NCBI RefSeq assembly: GCF_023618015.1
Contig: NZ_JAJKBJ010000002.1
Location: 186,001 to 250,000, forward strand
DNA: 64,000 nt
Origin: Legionella maioricensis
GTDB taxonomy: Bacteria > Pseudomonadota > Gammaproteobacteria > Legionellales > Legionellaceae
Direction of reading: 5' to 3'
Shown: piece by piece, positions 48,749 through 59,120 of the stretch
How the letters are laid out: each line of letters begins with the position of its first letter
Numbering within the stretch: position 1 is the first letter of the stretch
Program-made: the position numbers and the translations under genes
Notes under the pieces: model-generated
Told to the model about the DNA's origin: nothing
The model's database searches: none
What the model saw: the letters and a program-made list of their open reading frames with translations, nothing else

Positions 48749-49600
48749 ATGACAAACTCACTAGCAACAGGCATAGGAACTCTCTATATAGTTGCAACCC
48801 CAATAGGGAATCGTGACGATATTACTTTAAGAGCCTTGAATATATTAAAGTCGGTGGATTTAATTCTGGCGGAAGATACTCGCCACTCCATTCAATTATT
48901 AACTTCTTTAGGAATAAAAAATAATTTAAGCGCTTTTCATGCTCATAATGAAGGGGATAAAAGTAAAAACTTCATAGAACAGCTCTTGGCAGGAAAATCA
49001 ATAGCACTAATCAGCGATGCGGGAACCCCGTTAATTAGCGACCCGGGCTTCCCATTGGTAAAACTTGCTCGAGAACATGAAATTCCAGTGGTACCTGTTC
49101 CTGGACCTTGCGCTTTAATTACAGCGCTGAGCGCTGCAGGAGTTCCTTGTGATTCTTTTTTATTTTTAGGTTTTCTACCGGCAAAACAAAATGCCCGTAA
49201 AAACAAGCTGGAGACGCTAAGATCAGAGCCACATACCTTAATTTTTTATGAGTCCACTCATCGCATTATTGAATGCCTGAATGATTTGGAAGAGACCTAC
49301 GGTCCAGGATGCGAACTTGTTTTAGCCAAAGAACTGACAAAAACTTTCGAGCGCTTTATTTCTGGAACAGTGCCTGAAGTAAAAAACTGGTTATTGGCAG
49401 AATCAGGCCATACCAAAGGCGAGTTTGTTTTAATTATTCCTCCGCGCCCGGACGCAGAAGAGAAGCACTCCAATGAGGAGTTACTTACCGTGCTACTAAA
49501 AGAACTGCCCCTGAAACAAGCCGTCTCCATAGCCTGTAAACTAACTAAAACCAACAAGAACGAACTTTATGAAACGGCACTGAAATTAAAGGGAGCTTAA
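48749..49600 (+). CDS. rsmI: 16S rRNA 2'-O-methyltransferase RsmI
   Basis: 283 residues, GAGG seven bases before the ATG. LYIVATPIGNRDDIT, ILAEDTRHS, SDAGTPLISDPGF and PVPGPCALITALSAAGVP are the tetrapyrrole-methylase-fold motifs. It methylates C1402 of 16S rRNA. Divergent from lpoA by 40 bases. Confidence 0.97.
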   Translation: MTNSLATGIGTLYIVATPIGNRDDITLRALNILKSVDLILAEDTRHSIQLLTSLGIKNNLSAFHAHNEGDKSKNFIEQLLAGKSIALISDAGTPLISDPGFPLVKLAREHEIPVVPVPGPCALITALSAAGVPCDSFLFLGFLPAKQNARKNKLETLRSEPHTLIFYESTHRIIECLNDLEETYGPGCELVLAKELTKTFERFISGTVPEVKNWLLAESGHTKGEFVLIIPPRPDAEEKHSNEELLTVLLKELPLKQAVSIACKLTKTNKNELYETALKLKGA

Positions 49601-49746
49601 TACTGTTCATGACTTAAGACGATTGTAAATATAAATACATAGAGCCTTAAAGTAATAGGGTGCGAAAATAGGTTTTTATCTTTAGAGGCCCTATGTACGG
49701 AGACTTGTTCACGGCTCGTCAGAAAACCAATGGTCAACAACCGCTG

Positions 49747-51114
49747 TTATTTACGACTTTTTGCCTTTAGCCTTCGTTCATTCAAGGCAAAGGGCACAAT
49801 GCCGATGAGAATCCCGCCTAATCCGACCAGATTGGTCACCCAATCAAATGTTGGGATACTGTAAAGAGCAATAAATATCAAAAAGCAAGAACTCAAGGTA
49901 GGCCAAATAATATAACCTAATAGCTCCGCCGTACTCTTCCAAAGAAGACGATAATACCAAGCACAGGCGAAACCAGTCAGGCTGTAATAAAAAGCCACCT
50001 GGAATCCTATGGCATCCACTGAATCTTTCATAAGAATATGAACGGTAGGGGAATACGAGGACAAAAATAAAAAAATCATCCCAAAACCCCAAATCACCAG
50101 GGTAGCTACCCAAGGGGAGTTTTTGGTTTGATGCAATAAGGCATACCTCGGGTGCATTACCTCATCTCGGCCCTGGGCAAATAAAGTTCTGGTAAATTGA
50201 AGAATGGTTGTTTCCAAAGTACCTATAGAGCTTAAAACAACACTGAGAACAGCCAAATAACTCCATGGCTTGGGAAAAATTTTATTAGCAATAGCAAAAA
50301 TAACGTTAGTTTCTGACTTTAGTATCTCTTGATCACTGAGAACCAGAAGTGCTGTAACAATAAAGGCCTCAAACAGCAGAATAATGAGAATCACCGACCA
50401 AAAAGCACCCCAACCAGGAGCGTGCACTGCATTTTTTGTTTCTTCATTTAAATTAAGGGTAACATCCCAACCCCAGTACAAAAAAACGGCGGTCAAAGCA
50501 CCTGTCGCAAAGGTAGTAGGAGTAAAACCTGTTATAGAAAACCAGGAAAAAGAGAATTGATGGGCGGGTTGCTTTGCAAATTGAATTATCCCACCAACAA
50601 TGATCGCTACTAAAATAATCACTTCAATACCGGTCATCAACACTTGAAGATAACTGGCTGGTTTAATTCCTTTAAAAGCAATGGCGGAAATTAAAGTAAG
50701 CCAAAGCGCAGCAACAGACGTAATCACCACCAGGCTATCTAACTCTTGAGGCGCAATCAGCAGCAAAGTGGCGGTTGCCGCAGGAATCGATCCCGAAACC
50801 ATAAAAACAGCCGAAGAGACCAAAAGCGCCCAGCCGGCAAAAAAACCAAGATGACGACCAAAAATCGCACTTACCCAAGCATAAGAAGCGCCCGCGTTAA
50901 CTTTTAGTTTATTTAAATGGATAAAAGACAGGGTAATGCCAAACATAATGATCCCACAATACAATACACTGGCTGGAGCCATGGTATGAATTGAAGCAAC
51001 AAGTGCTACGACCGCAGCAGAAATACTAAAAGCAGGGGCTGCACCGGCCACACCCATGATAATAGATTCACCTATACTTAATGAATTTGCAGCCAACTCG
51101 CGGTCTTTATGCAT
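49747..51114 (-). CDS. APC family amino acid permease
   Basis: 455 residues from the ATG at 51114 (AGGA nine bases upstream; the upstream extension looks spurious). About 12 membrane helices, with the APC helix 1 break in SIIMGVAGAAPAFSISA and GASYAWVSAIFGRHLGFFAGW in helix 3. It would bring in amino acids or related amines, which suits an amino-acid-using Legionella. The substrate is not told by sequence. Confidence 0.85.
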   Translation of the reverse strand: MHKDRELAANSLSIGESIIMGVAGAAPAFSISAAVVALVASIHTMAPASVLYCGIIMFGITLSFIHLNKLKVNAGASYAWVSAIFGRHLGFFAGWALLVSSAVFMVSGSIPAATATLLLIAPQELDSLVVITSVAALWLTLISAIAFKGIKPASYLQVLMTGIEVIILVAIIVGGIIQFAKQPAHQFSFSWFSITGFTPTTFATGALTAVFLYWGWDVTLNLNEETKNAVHAPGWGAFWSVILIILLFEAFIVTALLVLSDQEILKSETNVIFAIANKIFPKPWSYLAVLSVVLSSIGTLETTILQFTRTLFAQGRDEVMHPRYALLHQTKNSPWVATLVIWGFGMIFLFLSSYSPTVHILMKDSVDAIGFQVAFYYSLTGFACAWYYRLLWKSTAELLGYIIWPTLSSCFLIFIALYSIPTFDWVTNLVGLGGILIGIVPFALNERRLKAKSRK

Positions 51115-51413
51115 GAGAGCTTTTCCTAAGAGGGGATTTTCATTACAACTCCATGTACTGACGAATTCATTAATTCTAAGTACTTCTTTTATAATACGAA
51201 TTAGTGTCTTGAAGTGCAATGCATGTAAATCATAGTTTTGAGGCCTATACTAATCTAGCGGGCGATGCAAACTGCATCATTGTAGGAAGTTTTTTTTTAA
51301 AATCAGTGAAGTATTTTTCACTTTGAGTTTAATTTTACCATAGAAATTTAATGCTCTTTTTTATACACTGTCTAATACACTGTTCATAATTTATTCTTGA
51401 TTTGGAGATTACA
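51115..51413. other. Divergent intergenic region before the LegP-like gene
   Basis: 299 AT-rich bases with the GGAG of the astacin gene at the right end and several TATA-like stretches. No paired CTTAAT half-sites and no hairpin were seen. Confidence 0.4.
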
Positions 51414-52214
51414 ATGAAACACCGTTTAAAAACTATTAGTTTCGTTTGCTCCGCTTTATTTTTGTCCCCCTTAAATGCTGGAGCTTTAGGGCAGGTCACT
51501 ATGACTAATCCGACCATGGGAAGTCAAACAGTGATTTATGAGCAAATTGATGGGTATGCCATTGCAGAGGGCGATATTATTCTGGGTAAAATTGCTACTC
51601 TAAACCGGCAAGGCGCGGTTATTACTCCCATGCTTGGAGGGTCGCGTTGGCCTGGCGGGATAGTACCTTATGAAATTGCAGAAGATTTACCCTTTGCGAA
51701 TAAATTTTCTATTTACCAGGCTATGGAACATTGGCGCAAAAACAGCAAAATAGAGTTTGTTGAATTAACCACAAAAAATCGCCCGGAATATCGCGATTAT
51801 GTTTCTTTTATTCGGGCTGAGGGTACCATCTGTGCCTCATTTGTTGGGCGACAAGGTGGCAAACAAATTATTGATTTATCGCCGCGCTGCACGACTATGA
51901 ATACAGTACATGAAATAGGTCATGCTTTAGGTATGTGGCATGAACAGTCGAGAGCTGACAGGGACTATTATGTCCGTATTGCCTGGGAAAATATTGAGGA
52001 AGATCATAAGTACAACTTTAACCAGCATTTAACTGATGGCAAAGATTATGGTGATTACGATTATCAATCCATTATGCATTATGGCCCCTATGCTTTTTCT
52101 AAAAATGGCAAAAAAACCATTACTCCTGTGGTTGAGGGAATAGAGATAGGACAAAGAAATCACTTAAGTGAAAGAGACATTGCGGCCATTAATTCCATGT
52201 ATCCGGAAAGATAG
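51414..52214 (+). CDS. legP: LegP-like astacin zinc metalloprotease
   Basis: 266 residues from the ATG at 51414 (GGAG six bases upstream; a TTG four codons earlier is unlikely). A Sec signal peptide appears present (MKHRLKTISFVCSALFLSPLNA). The catalytic motif is HEIGHALGMWHEQSRADRD, matching the astacin HExxHxxGxxHE zinc site, with SIMHYGPYAFS as the Met-turn including its Tyr. In L. pneumophila, LegP (lpg2999) is a eukaryotic-like astacin and a Dot/Icm substrate, next to lpg3000, as here. The possible signal peptide raises the question whether this copy is exported by Sec. A neighbouring effector-like gene converges on it. Confidence 0.85.
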   Translation: MKHRLKTISFVCSALFLSPLNAGALGQVTMTNPTMGSQTVIYEQIDGYAIAEGDIILGKIATLNRQGAVITPMLGGSRWPGGIVPYEIAEDLPFANKFSIYQAMEHWRKNSKIEFVELTTKNRPEYRDYVSFIRAEGTICASFVGRQGGKQIIDLSPRCTTMNTVHEIGHALGMWHEQSRADRDYYVRIAWENIEEDHKYNFNQHLTDGKDYGDYDYQSIMHYGPYAFSKNGKKTITPVVEGIEIGQRNHLSERDIAAINSMYPER

Positions 52215-52221
52215 AACACTT

Positions 52222-52248
52222 TTGACCCTCTCTAAAAGAAAGGGTCAA
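52222..52248. terminator. Hairpin between convergent effector-like genes
   Basis: ttgaccct (52222-52229) and agggtcaa (52241-52248), exact 8-bp stem, 11-base loop. No U-tract on either strand. Confidence 0.5.
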
Positions 52249-52259
52249 TGCTTCTGAAA

Positions 52260-54104
52260 CTAGAATGCAGGACTTGGCAATAAGTGAGCATCCTCTCTCT
52301 CTTCCTGAGGGCCGGCTAAAGCAAGTTGCTTTATAGCCTTACTTTCAGAATGTTGATCATAAGCGTGATACAACTCATAGCCTACATACATCGCAGTTAA
52401 AACCACGGCTGCAGGCCAACAGACAGCAAAAGTTGTAATCAAAACCAAAGGCATTACTGTATTTTTGATCATGGTAAAAATAAAGTCATTTCGCGCCGCT
52501 TCAAATTCCTTCTGAGCCACAGGAAGATTTTTACCAGTCAATTGGGCTTGTTCCAGATACAGGCTTTTTTCCTGATACTTAGAATAAGCTCCAGCTGAAA
52601 GATACATGGCAACTGCTATCGTACAAACAAAATAACAACCCACAACCATCACAGCTGGACTAACTAACATAGAAGCAGTAAATCCTAACATCAATAAAGC
52701 GGCTGCTGCTGCAACAAAATAAAACGTTGCTTCCTTAGTCCGCCAATTAATTTCCAGAGCCATTAGTTGCTGATCGAGCATCTCAATATGAATCCGTCTT
52801 TGCTCATCGCTCATTTTTTTAAAACGTTCAGGATTATTATATTCATCCCGTTCTTCTATATATTGAGCTTTTTTAGTTAAATATTCCTGTTTCGCCAAAT
52901 TGCATTTGTATAAAGCCATCCCCACGTCAAAAACTAAAAATGCAGAGGTAAGATAGCCCGCAACAGGACCGGAAATGTGGACAAGCTGGTTAAAATTAGT
53001 TAAAAAATTAACTGTAGCCCAGACCAAGTCATTTGCAAAATTACAATGCCTTTTATAAAGCTCATGCTTAAAACGATCAAGGCGCGTGGTTGCCTCTGGA
53101 ACATGATCCGTTTGGGCGGTAATTATTTTTCTTACTTCTTCTGCGCTCAAGCGAATCGAGGGATTCTCATTTAACTTAGCTAATAAATCCCCTTTTAATT
53201 TATTTTTGTCTTTTAAGGTCAGTCTCTCTGCTTTTCCACTTTTAGGGATATAATAAAGTTCTACTCCTGTACCGTCTTCATCCGGAACCATGATATAGCT
53301 ATTTCTATAAGCCTCTATACTAGCGGCGCCTGGCAGATCATCTAATTGGTTAACTTCACAACTATTATTAGCCCCTTCTTCTAACTCTGTAGGACAAAAG
53401 GTATGTTTTAGCAGCATCCCACCATCAATCATAAAACGCATCAGGAAAAATCCAACACTAAAATAATTAATGATGAAGGTAGGGGCCTGAAGAGTTCCAA
53501 TGATCTTATCTACATCAGTATGGGTTCCTAAAAGCGCATCCAGTTTATCAATCAGTTTAAGATCTCGTGCTACAGAGAACCCTTGTGTTAAGGTCAATCG
53601 ACAAAAAGTCCAATAAATACGGCAAAGATTGGAGTAGGCCACATAATCTCTAATTTGAGATACATGAAAAGGTGAGCTCACTAAATTACGAAACCCTTCC
53701 AGGAAAGAATCCTGCAGTGATTGAATAAAGCTCTTCTCAACTTCGCTATTTTCTTTATCATGATTTAAATGATTTTTTATTTGCTGTTTAATTTTTTTGT
53801 ATTTATTTGCGTTACCGGGTTGAGAATACGCCGTGTAAAATGCTTCTAAAAGGGAGGCGCAATAGTAACAATAAAGCCAAAAGATCTCTTTGTTTTCATC
53901 ATCTTGCTGTTGCAAGATAGCAAACATTTGAGTGAATTCGGTTTCGAGTGCATTTTGATTTTGTAGCAAAAAGGTATATCCAATATTCTGAACTCGTTTG
54001 TCAATTGTATTGATCTGAGTGTCCAGATTACCTACGGAAGGAAATTGAGAAAAAAACTGGTGTTTGTCTCTCCGAAAAGCTGCATTTTGACTCGAATAAA
54101 CCAT
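52260..54104 (-). CDS. Multi-spanning effector-like protein (lpg3000 position)
   Basis: 614 residues from the ATG at 54104 (a GTG two codons earlier is possible). No signal peptide; the N-terminal half is helical and polar with one or two hydrophobic stretches (IFWLYCYYCASLLEAF; FIINYFSVGFFLMRFM). The C-terminal third has at least four membrane-like helices (VAGYLTSAFLVFDVGMAL; FVAAAAALLMLGFTA; MVVGCYFVCTIAVAMYL; PLVLITTFAVCWPAAV). The tail is short and acidic (AGPQEEREDAHLLPSPAF). Converging on a LegP-like gene, it sits where L. pneumophila has the Dot/Icm substrate lpg3000; I infer relationship by position only. Confidence 0.6.
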   Translation of the reverse strand: MVYSSQNAAFRRDKHQFFSQFPSVGNLDTQINTIDKRVQNIGYTFLLQNQNALETEFTQMFAILQQQDDENKEIFWLYCYYCASLLEAFYTAYSQPGNANKYKKIKQQIKNHLNHDKENSEVEKSFIQSLQDSFLEGFRNLVSSPFHVSQIRDYVAYSNLCRIYWTFCRLTLTQGFSVARDLKLIDKLDALLGTHTDVDKIIGTLQAPTFIINYFSVGFFLMRFMIDGGMLLKHTFCPTELEEGANNSCEVNQLDDLPGAASIEAYRNSYIMVPDEDGTGVELYYIPKSGKAERLTLKDKNKLKGDLLAKLNENPSIRLSAEEVRKIITAQTDHVPEATTRLDRFKHELYKRHCNFANDLVWATVNFLTNFNQLVHISGPVAGYLTSAFLVFDVGMALYKCNLAKQEYLTKKAQYIEERDEYNNPERFKKMSDEQRRIHIEMLDQQLMALEINWRTKEATFYFVAAAAALLMLGFTASMLVSPAVMVVGCYFVCTIAVAMYLSAGAYSKYQEKSLYLEQAQLTGKNLPVAQKEFEAARNDFIFTMIKNTVMPLVLITTFAVCWPAAVVLTAMYVGYELYHAYDQHSESKAIKQLALAGPQEEREDAHLLPSPAF

Positions 54105-54258
54105 AATCACAACTCACAAAAAATATACAGGAAGTTTTACTTCTAATACGTTACCACTTGGGTTTGCATTTGACAAGCCTTTTTGTATTGTTTTTTTACA
54201 CATTGATTTTGAGAGCACAACATGAGTTTTCACTCTTTTTTTGATTTATTTATGAACG

Positions 54259-54341
54259 GTCATCCCGAGCACAATGAAGGATTTCCTTGCTATGACTTGA
54301 GTCTTCGTCATAGGGAGATCTTTCGCTTCGCTCTGGATGAC
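54259..54341. repeat. REP-like inverted repeat, family with 23153-23224
   Basis: Arms gtcatcc (54259-54265) and ggatgac (54335-54341). The interior shares gaaggat, gggagatct and cgct with the 23153 copy, in the same order, but with several changes. It lies in the 245-base gap upstream of the multi-spanning protein and downstream of mnmE. Confidence 0.7.
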
Positions 54342-54355
54342 GTGTGAGGAGGTAA

Positions 54356-55696
54356 CTACTTACCAATGCAAAAACTGGAAAAAATTTTCCCTAATAAATC
54401 ATCAGAAGTAAATTCACCCGTTATTTCGCATAAAACCTGATGTGCCAAACGCAAATCTTCAGCTAGTAATTCACCCGCGCGATGCTCTGCTAATTGACGT
54501 TGTCCGGTGAGTAATAATTCTTTAGCTTCATCTAAAGCATTAAGATGGCGTCTGCGCGCTAAAAAATGTCCTTCATTGGGTTGGTATCCTACTACTTGTT
54601 TGATAATTTTTTTAAGGCCATCTATTCCTTCCCCTGATTTTGCTGACAAAGATACAGCCAGATCATTTACCTGAGGAGAAGATCCTAAAGTATCAATTTT
54701 ATTGAATACACTAATAATAGGAATATTTCTTGGTAGCACCGAACGTAATTCATCGGTTACCAATTGATGTTCTTCTGGATTATTCACATCGACTACCAGC
54801 AAAACACAATCTGCTTGCTTTAATTCTTGCCAGGCTCGTTTGATGCCTTCTTTTTCCACCAAGTCATCACTATCTCGAAGTCCAGCAGTGTCAATGATAT
54901 GAACCGGAATTTCGTCTAGCAAAATATGCTCACGCATTACATCACGGGTAGTACCAGCGACCTCCGTTACTATAGCCACATCTTTGCCGGCCAGACAATT
55001 GATTAGAGTTGATTTGCCAGCATTCGGTCTTCCTGCAATGACTAAAGATAAGCCTTCACGCAAAATGACTCCCTGATTTGCCTCACTACGGATTATTTCG
55101 AGATTGTCGAGGATGGACTGGAGTAAACGAGCTACTTTACCGTCATTTAAGAAATCGATTTCCTCCTCAGGAAAATCAATTGCCGCTTCGACATATAAGC
55201 GTAAATAAATGAGCTCTTCGTTTAACTGATTAATTTTTTTTGAAAAATCACCTTGTAAGGTGCGAAAAGCCATACGTGCAGCAGTTTGTGAGCTGGCCTG
55301 AATTAAATCAGCAATTGCCTCGGCTTGAGTTAGATCTATTTTGTCGTTAAGAAAGGCCCGTTCGGAAAACTCACCAGGCCTTGCCAGTCGAGCACCTAAT
55401 ACCACTGATTCTTTGGTCAGTATATCAAGAACTACTGGTGAACCATGCGCTTGAATTTCAATAACATCTTCGCCAGTAAAAGAATTTGGCGCCTTAAAAT
55501 AAAGCATTAGCCCTTGATCAACCAATTCCTTGTCACCTTTATAAAAGGAACAATAACTGGCTAAGCGGGGTTGCAGTGTTTTATTACCATTTAGTTGGAG
55601 GGCAATAGAATAAGCTTTGGGGCCTGACAATCGGATGATGCCTACCCCACCTCTTCCAGGCGGGGTCGCTATGGCTACTATAGTATCTGTTGACAT
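54356..55696 (-). CDS. mnmE: tRNA modification GTPase MnmE
   Basis: 446 residues. N-terminal folate-binding domain ([25 protein letters not shown]), GTPase domain inserted in the helical domain with P-loop [16 protein letters not shown] and NKID, and the C-terminal CIGK with the essential Cys. With MnmG it modifies U34 of some tRNAs. The ATG is directly after the yidC stop. Confidence 0.98.
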   Translation of the reverse strand: MSTDTIVAIATPPGRGGVGIIRLSGPKAYSIALQLNGNKTLQPRLASYCSFYKGDKELVDQGLMLYFKAPNSFTGEDVIEIQAHGSPVVLDILTKESVVLGARLARPGEFSERAFLNDKIDLTQAEAIADLIQASSQTAARMAFRTLQGDFSKKINQLNEELIYLRLYVEAAIDFPEEEIDFLNDGKVARLLQSILDNLEIIRSEANQGVILREGLSLVIAGRPNAGKSTLINCLAGKDVAIVTEVAGTTRDVMREHILLDEIPVHIIDTAGLRDSDDLVEKEGIKRAWQELKQADCVLLVVDVNNPEEHQLVTDELRSVLPRNIPIISVFNKIDTLGSSPQVNDLAVSLSAKSGEGIDGLKKIIKQVVGYQPNEGHFLARRRHLNALDEAKELLLTGQRQLAEHRAGELLAEDLRLAHQVLCEITGEFTSDDLLGKIFSSFCIGK

Positions 55697-57379
55697 TTAT
55701 TTTGCAGTAGCTGTAATTTTTTTAGTGGTTTTTTCATCAGAATACTTTCTTGTGATATACCATTGTTGCAATATAGACAATGTATTATTCACTATCCAAT
55801 ACAATACTAGACCTGATGGGAAATTCCAGAACAATCCAGTAAATAATATTGGTAAAAACATCATTACTTTGGCTTGCATTGGATCCGGCGGTGCAGGGTT
55901 CAGTTTTTGCTGAATAAGCATGGTCGCACCCATAATAAGAGGGAGCACATGATAAGGATCTGGAGATGCTAAGTCCTTAATCCAGAAAATAAATGGAGCT
56001 TGTCTTAATTCAACACTTTCTAATAAAACCCAATACAAGGCAATAAATACTGGGATTTGAATCAATATCGGCAAGCAACCACCCAAAGGATTAACCTTTT
56101 CCTGCTTATATAGTTCCATGGTTGCCTGACTGATTTTTGCCTTGTCATCTCCATAACGTTCACGCAATGCTTGCAATTTAGGTTGCAGCTTTCTCATGCC
56201 AGCCATGGATTTATAACTTGTCGCTGATAATCGATAAAAGGCCAGCTTGATCAAAACGGTAACTAAAACAATAGACCAACCCCAGTTACCTACAAAATTA
56301 TAAATGGCCTTCATTAATGAAAACAATAAAGAAGAGACGAACCATAAAATTCCGTAATCAACAGTTAAATCTAAAGATGGCGCTATACTTTTCAGTACAC
56401 TGGTAATTTCCGGACCTACATAAAGTTTGGAACTTACCTCTTTTTGCTCGTCAGGTTTAATAGAAATGGGGTGGCTTACGGCACCAATAGTATAATCGCC
56501 ATTAACTGCACGAGTATAAAATTTATTATCACTGTCTGAATTGGGAATCCATGCACTTAAGAAATAGTGTTGCTGCATGGCTATCCAGCCACCTTTAGCG
56601 TCAACGTCCAAATTAGTTTTGCCCATATCACTAAAACTGACTTTTTGATATCGGTGTTTACCAGGATTTGAAAATGAAGCACCGGTATATGAACCAACAT
56701 GAAAAATAGATGACTTGTCTTCTTTAGGAGAACTACGTAATAACTGCGTATTTAAATAACCTTTCCATTCCTGGGTACTGTTATTTACAATTTTATAATT
56801 CACCTGGATTAAATAACTGCCTTTAGTAAAGATAAATTCCTTTTTAACAGCCAATCCATCTTCAGTTTTACCATCAAGCGTTACTATTAATTGATTTTGC
56901 TCTGGATTTAATTCATAGGAATGCTGTTTCGTGGTAAATCCAAAATCAAGAGACTGAACCGTCTGCCCAGTAGATACAAAAATACTGCTATTAGCCACAT
57001 AACGTTCGTTAGGCTGATTTTGTAAAAGGGGAAAAGGTTTATTTTTATCTTCTACACTTAAAGGATAATCGAGCAATGCCCCTGAAACAATATCACCTTG
57101 CTTTAAGTCGATATTGACATCCAAAACATCAGTTTTGACCTGAATTAATTGGGAGGGGGTTGTTGAATTAATTACCGATTGCTCAGTAGAAGGAGTTAAA
57201 TTAGTTTGTTTCGTGTCGACAGGGGCGACTTGAGGTAACAAATGTCCATCGGCATTTACCGGATTGTTTGCTTCTTCTGCTATAGGTGGTTTGGCGGGAT
57301 AATCAATTTGCCAAGCGTTCCAAAGAGATAAACCAACCAGCGCAAGCGCCATATATAATATAATACGTCTTATATCCAT
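55697..57379 (-). CDS. yidC: Membrane protein insertase YidC
   Basis: 560 residues from the ATG at 57379 (the TTG one codon earlier is unlikely). N-terminal helix ([15 protein letters not shown]), large periplasmic domain, then five membrane helices with [38 protein letters not shown] and [24 protein letters not shown]. It inserts inner-membrane proteins with or without Sec. Its start overlaps the yidD stop (TGATG). Confidence 0.98.
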   Translation of the reverse strand: MDIRRIILYMALALVGLSLWNAWQIDYPAKPPIAEEANNPVNADGHLLPQVAPVDTKQTNLTPSTEQSVINSTTPSQLIQVKTDVLDVNIDLKQGDIVSGALLDYPLSVEDKNKPFPLLQNQPNERYVANSSIFVSTGQTVQSLDFGFTTKQHSYELNPEQNQLIVTLDGKTEDGLAVKKEFIFTKGSYLIQVNYKIVNNSTQEWKGYLNTQLLRSSPKEDKSSIFHVGSYTGASFSNPGKHRYQKVSFSDMGKTNLDVDAKGGWIAMQQHYFLSAWIPNSDSDNKFYTRAVNGDYTIGAVSHPISIKPDEQKEVSSKLYVGPEITSVLKSIAPSLDLTVDYGILWFVSSLLFSLMKAIYNFVGNWGWSIVLVTVLIKLAFYRLSATSYKSMAGMRKLQPKLQALRERYGDDKAKISQATMELYKQEKVNPLGGCLPILIQIPVFIALYWVLLESVELRQAPFIFWIKDLASPDPYHVLPLIMGATMLIQQKLNPAPPDPMQAKVMMFLPILFTGLFWNFPSGLVLYWIVNNTLSILQQWYITRKYSDEKTTKKITATAK

Positions 57380-57627
57380 CAAAGCTTCTCATCGTTAGGG
57401 AGTACGGGATCATAACCACCACGCGACCACGGATGGCAACGTAATAATCTTTTACAGGCCATCCATATCCCTTTGGCTACACCATGTTGTTTAATAGCAC
57501 TAATAGCATACTGTGAACAACTAGGGTAAAAGCGACAGCATGGTTTAATCAAAGGGCTAATCAAATATTGATATAATCTTATGGGCAAGCATACTATTTT
57601 TTGTATTAGGATGTTAATTTTTCCCAT
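57379..57627 (-). CDS. yidD: Membrane protein insertion efficiency factor YidD
   Basis: 82 residues. [29 protein letters not shown] with three Cys and the [16 protein letters not shown] tail are the family signature. It helps YidC-dependent insertion. It overlaps rnpA by 22 bases, the usual close packing. Confidence 0.96.
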   Translation of the reverse strand: MGKINILIQKIVCLPIRLYQYLISPLIKPCCRFYPSCSQYAISAIKQHGVAKGIWMACKRLLRCHPWSRGGYDPVLPNDEKL

Positions 57628-57938
57628 GTTTTGCTCAACTTGGTATTGATGCCTGAACTCGTTTGTTTCGCAACACCTTGCCTGGCCAAAAAAATCACAT
57701 CTACTGCAGGTAATCGCGTCTGGCGAAAACTTTCCCTTAGCAGTCGTTTAATACGATTCCTGTCATGGGCTTTAGCTATCATTTTTTTTGATAACGCCAG
57801 CCCAAGACGAGCATAACCTAAATCATTTTCGCGATACAGAATAATAAATTCATTGGTTATAATTTTTTTTGCTTGCTCAAACACATGGTCATAATCGACT
57901 TTTTTTAATAAACGTTGTGTTTTTTTAAAAGCAAACAC
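57606..57938 (-). CDS. rnpA: Ribonuclease P protein component
   Basis: 110 residues, GTG start directly following the rpmH stop. [26 protein letters not shown] is the RNR motif that binds the P RNA. It processes tRNA 5' leaders with rnpB, which is not in this window. Confidence 0.96.
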   Translation of the reverse strand: MFAFKKTQRLLKKVDYDHVFEQAKKIITNEFIILYRENDLGYARLGLALSKKMIAKAHDRNRIKRLLRESFRQTRLPAVDVIFLARQGVAKQTSSGINTKLSKTWEKLTS

Positions 57939-58073
57939 TTAAGCTGATAAACGCTTACGGCCTTTAGCACGACGACGTTTAATAACTAATCTGCCAGCTC
58001 GAGTAGCCATACGTTCACGAAAACCATGATCGCGTTTGCGTTTTAGATTACTTGGTTGAAAGGTGCGTTTCAT
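57939..58073 (-). CDS. rpmH: Ribosomal protein L34
   Basis: 44 residues read directly: it begins [20 protein letters not shown], continues [20 protein letters not shown] and ends RLSA. AGG lies about 6 bases before the ATG. It is the first gene of the rpmH-rnpA-yidD-yidC-mnmE block and has a promoter just upstream. Confidence 0.98.
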   Translation of the reverse strand: MKRTFQPSNLKRKRDHGFRERMATRAGRLVIKRRRAKGRKRLSA

Positions 58074-58106
58074 GATGAACCTGTTTATATATTTATGAGG
58101 CTGGCA

Positions 58107-58135
58107 ATGATAGAGAACTTTCGTTGTACTGTCAA
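58107..58135 (-). promoter_or_regulatory. Promoter of rpmH
   Basis: On the minus strand TTGACA (58130-58135, perfect), 17-base spacer, TATCAT (58107-58112), giving a leader of about 27 bases. Confidence 0.7.
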
Positions 58136-59120
58136 TTTAGAAAGTTGATTATTTTTTGAGTAAGTTTTGCCTTTGTTCGTTTCGCTAATAATAATTAATT
58201 TATTAAATTATTTATTTTGTGTTTATTATAAGCTTTGATTTTTCTGTTGATAGTTTAATATTTTGTAATTTAATCAATTAGTTACTGTGTTTTTATGTTG
58301 TATAAAACTCCTGTATTTTTATTATTTAGTCTGTGTGTAACTGCAATACTAATTATACCTATCCAATTTATACACTATATATATAGGGTATAAAACATCT
58401 TCTTATTCACATCTTTTGCTTCATTTGACAGGAGTTGTTCTTGATAATTTTAGTAAATAAGAATCATTCCTTGTTTTTAAGAAATGAGTAATTTGCTTGA
58501 AGAGAGTAATTGACCGAGTTTTGCTCGTGGTTGAGTGGGGTTATTTCTTCTTGTTTGTGTGCCCTTAATAATATTAAAAATATATATATTTTAAAAAGAT
58601 ACTTTTATTATTATGCAGGCTAATATCTGTTGATAATTTAAATTTTGTGATTATTATCAAGTAGTTAATTAATATTTTATAGTGTTTATAAGTTGACGTT
58701 TACCTTGTAGTTTATTTGTTTATATCCTTACTCTTAATCTCTACCCCATGGTTATATCCATCTTATCCTATGAGTTATTGGGTATTTATCCATAAGTAAT
58801 TTTATTCACCATGCATTTATTATTGTCATTAGTTGGAGTGTCTTTTTATTGCTATTAGCAGCAAATTAACTTATTTATTTTATTTTTTTTTGTGGATAAC
58901 TTTGCCTTTTATTTCAGGCTGGGTATAATTCACTACATTAATACGTTTATTAATATACATTCTGTTTTAATTTTATAAGTTTTATATCAATTTTTTGATC
59001 CTTAAATTTATTCTTTTTAATTATCTTGCTGTGTAGGTACTTTCAGTGGCAATATTTATAGCCGTGGATAATTAGTTTTAACATTCTTTTTACCACCCTT
59101 ATTTAGTGAGGAGTTATGTT
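58136..59120. other. Putative chromosomal replication origin (oriC)
   Basis: Almost 1 kb of very AT-rich sequence between rpmH and dnaA. DnaA boxes or near-boxes: TTATTCACA (58403-58411), TGTTGATAA (58628-58636, TTATCAACA on the other strand), TTATCCATA (58786-58794), TTATTCACC (58802-58810), TGTGGATAA (58891-58899, perfect TTATCCACA on the minus strand) and CGTGGATAA (59063-59071). No gene was found. Origins next to dnaA with this gene order are common in gammaproteobacteria. Confidence 0.75.

Noticed and set aside
59106..59120. GTG at 59106 as dnaA start
   Set aside because: It lies in the ribosome binding site of the GTG at 59121, which gives the conserved Legionella start.
58136..59120. 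Small coding regions in the rpmH-dnaA gap
   Set aside because: No frame with start, ribosome binding site and useful length; the region is uniformly AT-rich.
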